Source: Bradysia coprophila (taxonomy: Eukaryota; Arthropoda; Insecta; Diptera; Sciaridae). From it: DNA of 64,000 nucleotides. Numbering within the stretch: the stretch's first letter is position 1; each line of letters starts with the position of its first letter. Below are positions 61,381 to 64,000 of this stretch, in pieces. The stretch is from the NCBI RefSeq assembly GCF_014529535.1, contig NW_023503376.1, positions 6,459,716 through 6,523,715 on the forward strand. The letters run 5' to 3'. A program made the position numbers and the translations under genes. The notes under the pieces are model-generated. The model did not search any database, was not told the origin of the DNA, and saw only the letters and a list, made by a program, of their open reading frames with translations.

Positions 61381-62236
61381 TCGAACGCCATCTATTATCA
61401 ACTCTCTGCATATCATCAGTAAATTTAGGACAGAATTGTCTAAAAAAATAATGAGTCAAGTGAAAAATCTATTATATTTCGGCCATGTTGAGTTGGCTCA
61501 ACGAAATTATTAACTCAGAAACCAAGATATTTTTTTCGAATAGAAAATTATTATTTTTTATTCGTTTGGAATTACTGAGATCGGTCCTCCTTCAGAAATA
61601 AAGATATTCGAGAATAATTTGATCGAAACAGATTCTCAATGCTTTATGTGTTTTCGGTTTTAAAGTATCCTTAAATCTGACAGAAAATTATATGTATAAA
61701 CTCTCTGTCGTTTTTAAGGTTCAACATCTAGTACTTTGGAGGAATTTGTATGAATCCTCGATGTATTTATTTACAAGTAAAGACTTAAAGAACTTGGACT
61801 TCGATCTTAAATTTGTATTTTCTCTGTTTTCGCTAAAAAAAAATCAATATTACAAGGTTGGCAATCCGTATGTCACAACAGTTTTAGGGGTTGTTCGATA
61901 GATGTCGCTGGTAATCCGTTTATTTGCGCGTTCTCTGTATGACAGCTGTCTGCAGGCCTGCCGTTGAAATCAGAATTTTTTTCAACAATGGACAACGTGA
62001 AATTTTTATTTTTTGAAACAAAACCGATTTAGTATGAACAAAAGAACTATTTTCTATTGGATTCGCGTTGTTGGAGTGGCTAGTGACAGTGTGTAACAAA
62101 AATTGATTCGATAAAATTGTCGATTACGTCATAAAATCAAATTGTATTTCACGACCCTCTTGGGCGTCAGTTGTTAGTGAGTTTCGAATATATTTTTCTG
62201 TTTGTGTTTTTTTGAACGAAAAAAAAGGGGGACAAA
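61381..62236. other. Myb upstream region
   Basis: No exon before 62,237. The promoter and 5' UTR of the Myb gene are expected in the last few hundred bases; no clear TATA. Confidence 0.4.
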
Positions 62237-62687
62237 ATGTCTCAGTCACGGTAAGTTGATTTTCTTTGAACAATTTTTTTATGATTTGTACAAGGGGACG
62301 CATACGATGATTTTTTTCCGTCGTGTGTAAACTACCTACGGTTGAATGATATTTGATTTTGAATATTTAAAATTATTACGACAAACGGACATCCATTTAT
62401 GTGAACCGCATATTTTCAGTACGTCGTTTGACAGTGATTCGGGTGATGAGATGTCGGATTTTTCCGATACCGCTGTGGATGATGAAAATATGATGGGTGG
62501 CCGAAAAATGGGAAAATTACGGTGGACAAAGCATGAAGATGCCGCTCTGAAGATTTTAGTGCAACAACACGGTGAGCGTTGGGATGACATCGCAAAATTT
62601 CTGAAAGACCGTACGGAGATGCAGTGCCAACAGCGCTGGATTAAAGTGGTGAATCCAGATTTAATTAAAGGTCCATGGACCAAGGAG
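62237..62687 (+). CDS. Myb: Myb proto-oncogene-type transcription factor, first two coding exons (partial)
   Basis: Exon 1 62237-62250 (ATG TCT CAG TCA CG / GTAAGT) joins exon 2 62420-62687 with CG/T restoring Arg. The exon 2 donor is GAG/GTGAGT. The protein begins MSQSRTSFDSDSGDEMSD, acidic, then a Myb repeat: GKLRWTKHEDAALKILVQQ, GERWDDIAKFLKDRTEMQCQ, QRWIKVVNPDLIKGPWTKE. Three spaced Trp residues match repeat 1, and LIKGPWTKE is the start of repeat 2 in animal R1R2R3 Myb. The exon break right after WTKE is natural for the family. No R2/R3 exon was found in 62,688-64,000, so the gene continues past the window or across a long intron. Family role: cell-cycle gene control with the dREAM/MMB complex. 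Confidence 0.9.
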
Positions 62688-63199
62688 GTGAGTACGGAAC
62701 GGCACTAACTGAACGATTCATGAATTTTCACTTATCATTCACAACATTGCCGGTTACAATTAAACTCGGAACCGCTCAGTAGAATGATATTCTATTGTCA
62801 GATCGATTTCGACATCAAATCGATGTCACCATCAGTGCTATGTAAATAGTGTTACCACATCCAAGGAAATCATAATGATTAGTTCGGGGGTAGTCTTATC
62901 TTTCGAACCTTGTTCATCTACCCTGCCCCGTGTTCCGTTCTTTATATTTCTGGTCGGTTTACCAAGAAAATTCTTTTAAACTTTGGCAAATATTTTCGAT
63001 AGATTGTAAGTCGGTGAGTCAATGCTAGCAACAATGGTCTGACTGGATGGTCGTTATGAATTTTTATCCATCCGCACCTTTTACACTCACTGAACTATAA
63101 CATCGGTAATCTACCTTGACCCTCGTCCTTGTCAGAATAACATATCTTTAGATTAGAGAGCTTACCTGCCATAAGCTTAACAGCTCTTCCTTTCCAAAA
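62688..63199. other. Probable Myb intron 2, 5' part
   Basis: Ordinary AT-rich sequence; no R2/R3 exon (no KxWxxIAxxL-like translation) in any frame. Confidence 0.45.
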
Positions 63200-63860
63200 A
63201 GGATTTGATCGAGATTACCGCTCAATCAGCGGGTAGAACTACCTTTTTATGCCGGTGTTCATGCACAAACATTACCAAAGGTGAGGCCAGAGCCCATCTC
63301 AACCCTTACTGCACTTTCCCCGGGAGCAGTACCCCAGCGCATAAAGCGCAATTGAACCGACAGCCACCACGTTTCAGCCAAGGATAGGCTCCTCAACCAT
63401 CGCTGGGCCCGATACCGAGAGTTTCTCTGGTTCTCGGGGGGCTTCCAGCTCCCGTGGTACCGATACAAACCCTCGGGTAGGGTACGTGGTTGGTATGACC
63501 ACTTCGGATGGAATCATGAACTCCCAGCTCCGATCGACTTGCATCAAATTCCGCGGGGTTGCAACGCCCCGAGGGAACTTCGTGGAATGGGCCGGGACTG
63601 CTCGGTTTAGAAGCAGAACCGACTTTTACGTCAGTAATACTGACACCAGTAGTTCCCATTTTGCGGTTGGAGAGCATTTGGCGTTACCCAGGGTGCACGT
63701 GTATCAAAGATACGGACGCGCTCTCCGCTAAACCCCACCTCGTCCTTGTCAATGGGATAAGCGTTTCTTAGTCTTGTCTTCGCTTGATGTAGTTGAGCCA
63801 CGATCTTGTGGTACGATGAATCACTTGGACACCTTGGCCTCGTAATCACAACGATTATAC
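63200..63860. other. GC-rich block of unknown class
   Basis: About 660 bases at roughly 53% G+C by eye, with sharp edges into AT-rich sequence. Overlapping frames are open on both strands (up to 94 aa), as expected for GC-rich DNA, with no domain. Possible end of a non-LTR retrotransposon or other insertion, or a captured sequence. Confidence 0.55.
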
Positions 63861-64000
63861 ATTGCCTTCGTCCGCGTTCAACAGATGTCCTCGGTAGATT
63901 GAACTTGTCTCCAAAAGCGAATTATTCAACCATTTCACTGAGCGATTCCGAGTTTCATTTTAATTGTCGATACGACGCCCAATCATATTCTGATCATTCT
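63861..64000. other. AT-rich right edge
   Basis: Returns to window-average composition; nothing recognised. Confidence 0.4.

Overview
This is a gene-poor, AT-rich eukaryotic window with spliced genes, GT-AG introns and many short inverted-repeat elements. The cofilin protein follows fly twinstar almost residue for residue, and the DESI2, RTF1, ABCA and Myb proteins are insect-like. I infer a dipteran, perhaps a lower fly such as a gnat or midge; the species is not determined from the sequence.

Layout. 1-5.4 kb: dispersed repeats, AACTGCC-type T-rich arrays and a head-to-head pair of tRNA-like sequences. 5.48-6.27 kb (-): last exon of a secreted leucine-rich-repeat protein. 6.4-12.3 kb: no intact gene; it holds a decayed ABCA exon fragment, a 260-bp hAT-type MITE, nested palindromes and a 3 x 146 bp tandem repeat. 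12.3-18.5 kb (-): a complete 13-exon ABCA full transporter whose exon phases all agree (1681 aa). 21.9-29.9 kb (-): six-exon DESI2/PPPDE-family thiol peptidase (168 aa), its introns loaded with foldback elements. 33.4-45.9 kb (+): cofilin/twinstar, with two candidate first exons about 9 kb apart that each contribute only the start Met. 46.1-52.8 kb: a dense block of mobile elements, including a foldback element with 11+11 inverted GTACAC-type repeats around a GC-rich core, and a nested retroinsertion with a 19-bp target duplication. 52.95-55.85 kb (+): a 923-aa protein with about 13 C2H2 zinc fingers. 56.45-59.70 kb (-): RTF1 of the Paf1 complex (717 aa), convergent with the zinc-finger gene. 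60.6-61.4 kb: three tandem 263-bp palindromic units. 62.2 kb to the end (+): the first two coding exons of a three-repeat Myb, then a GC-rich block of unknown class, probably in its intron.

The genes do not form a pathway. They are independent housekeeping or regulatory genes (lipid-type transport, ubiquitin/SUMO-type peptidase, actin turnover, transcription elongation, cell-cycle transcription factor) separated by repeats. All exon boundaries below were worked out by hand from splice signals, reading frame and recalled family sequence; no database search was run.
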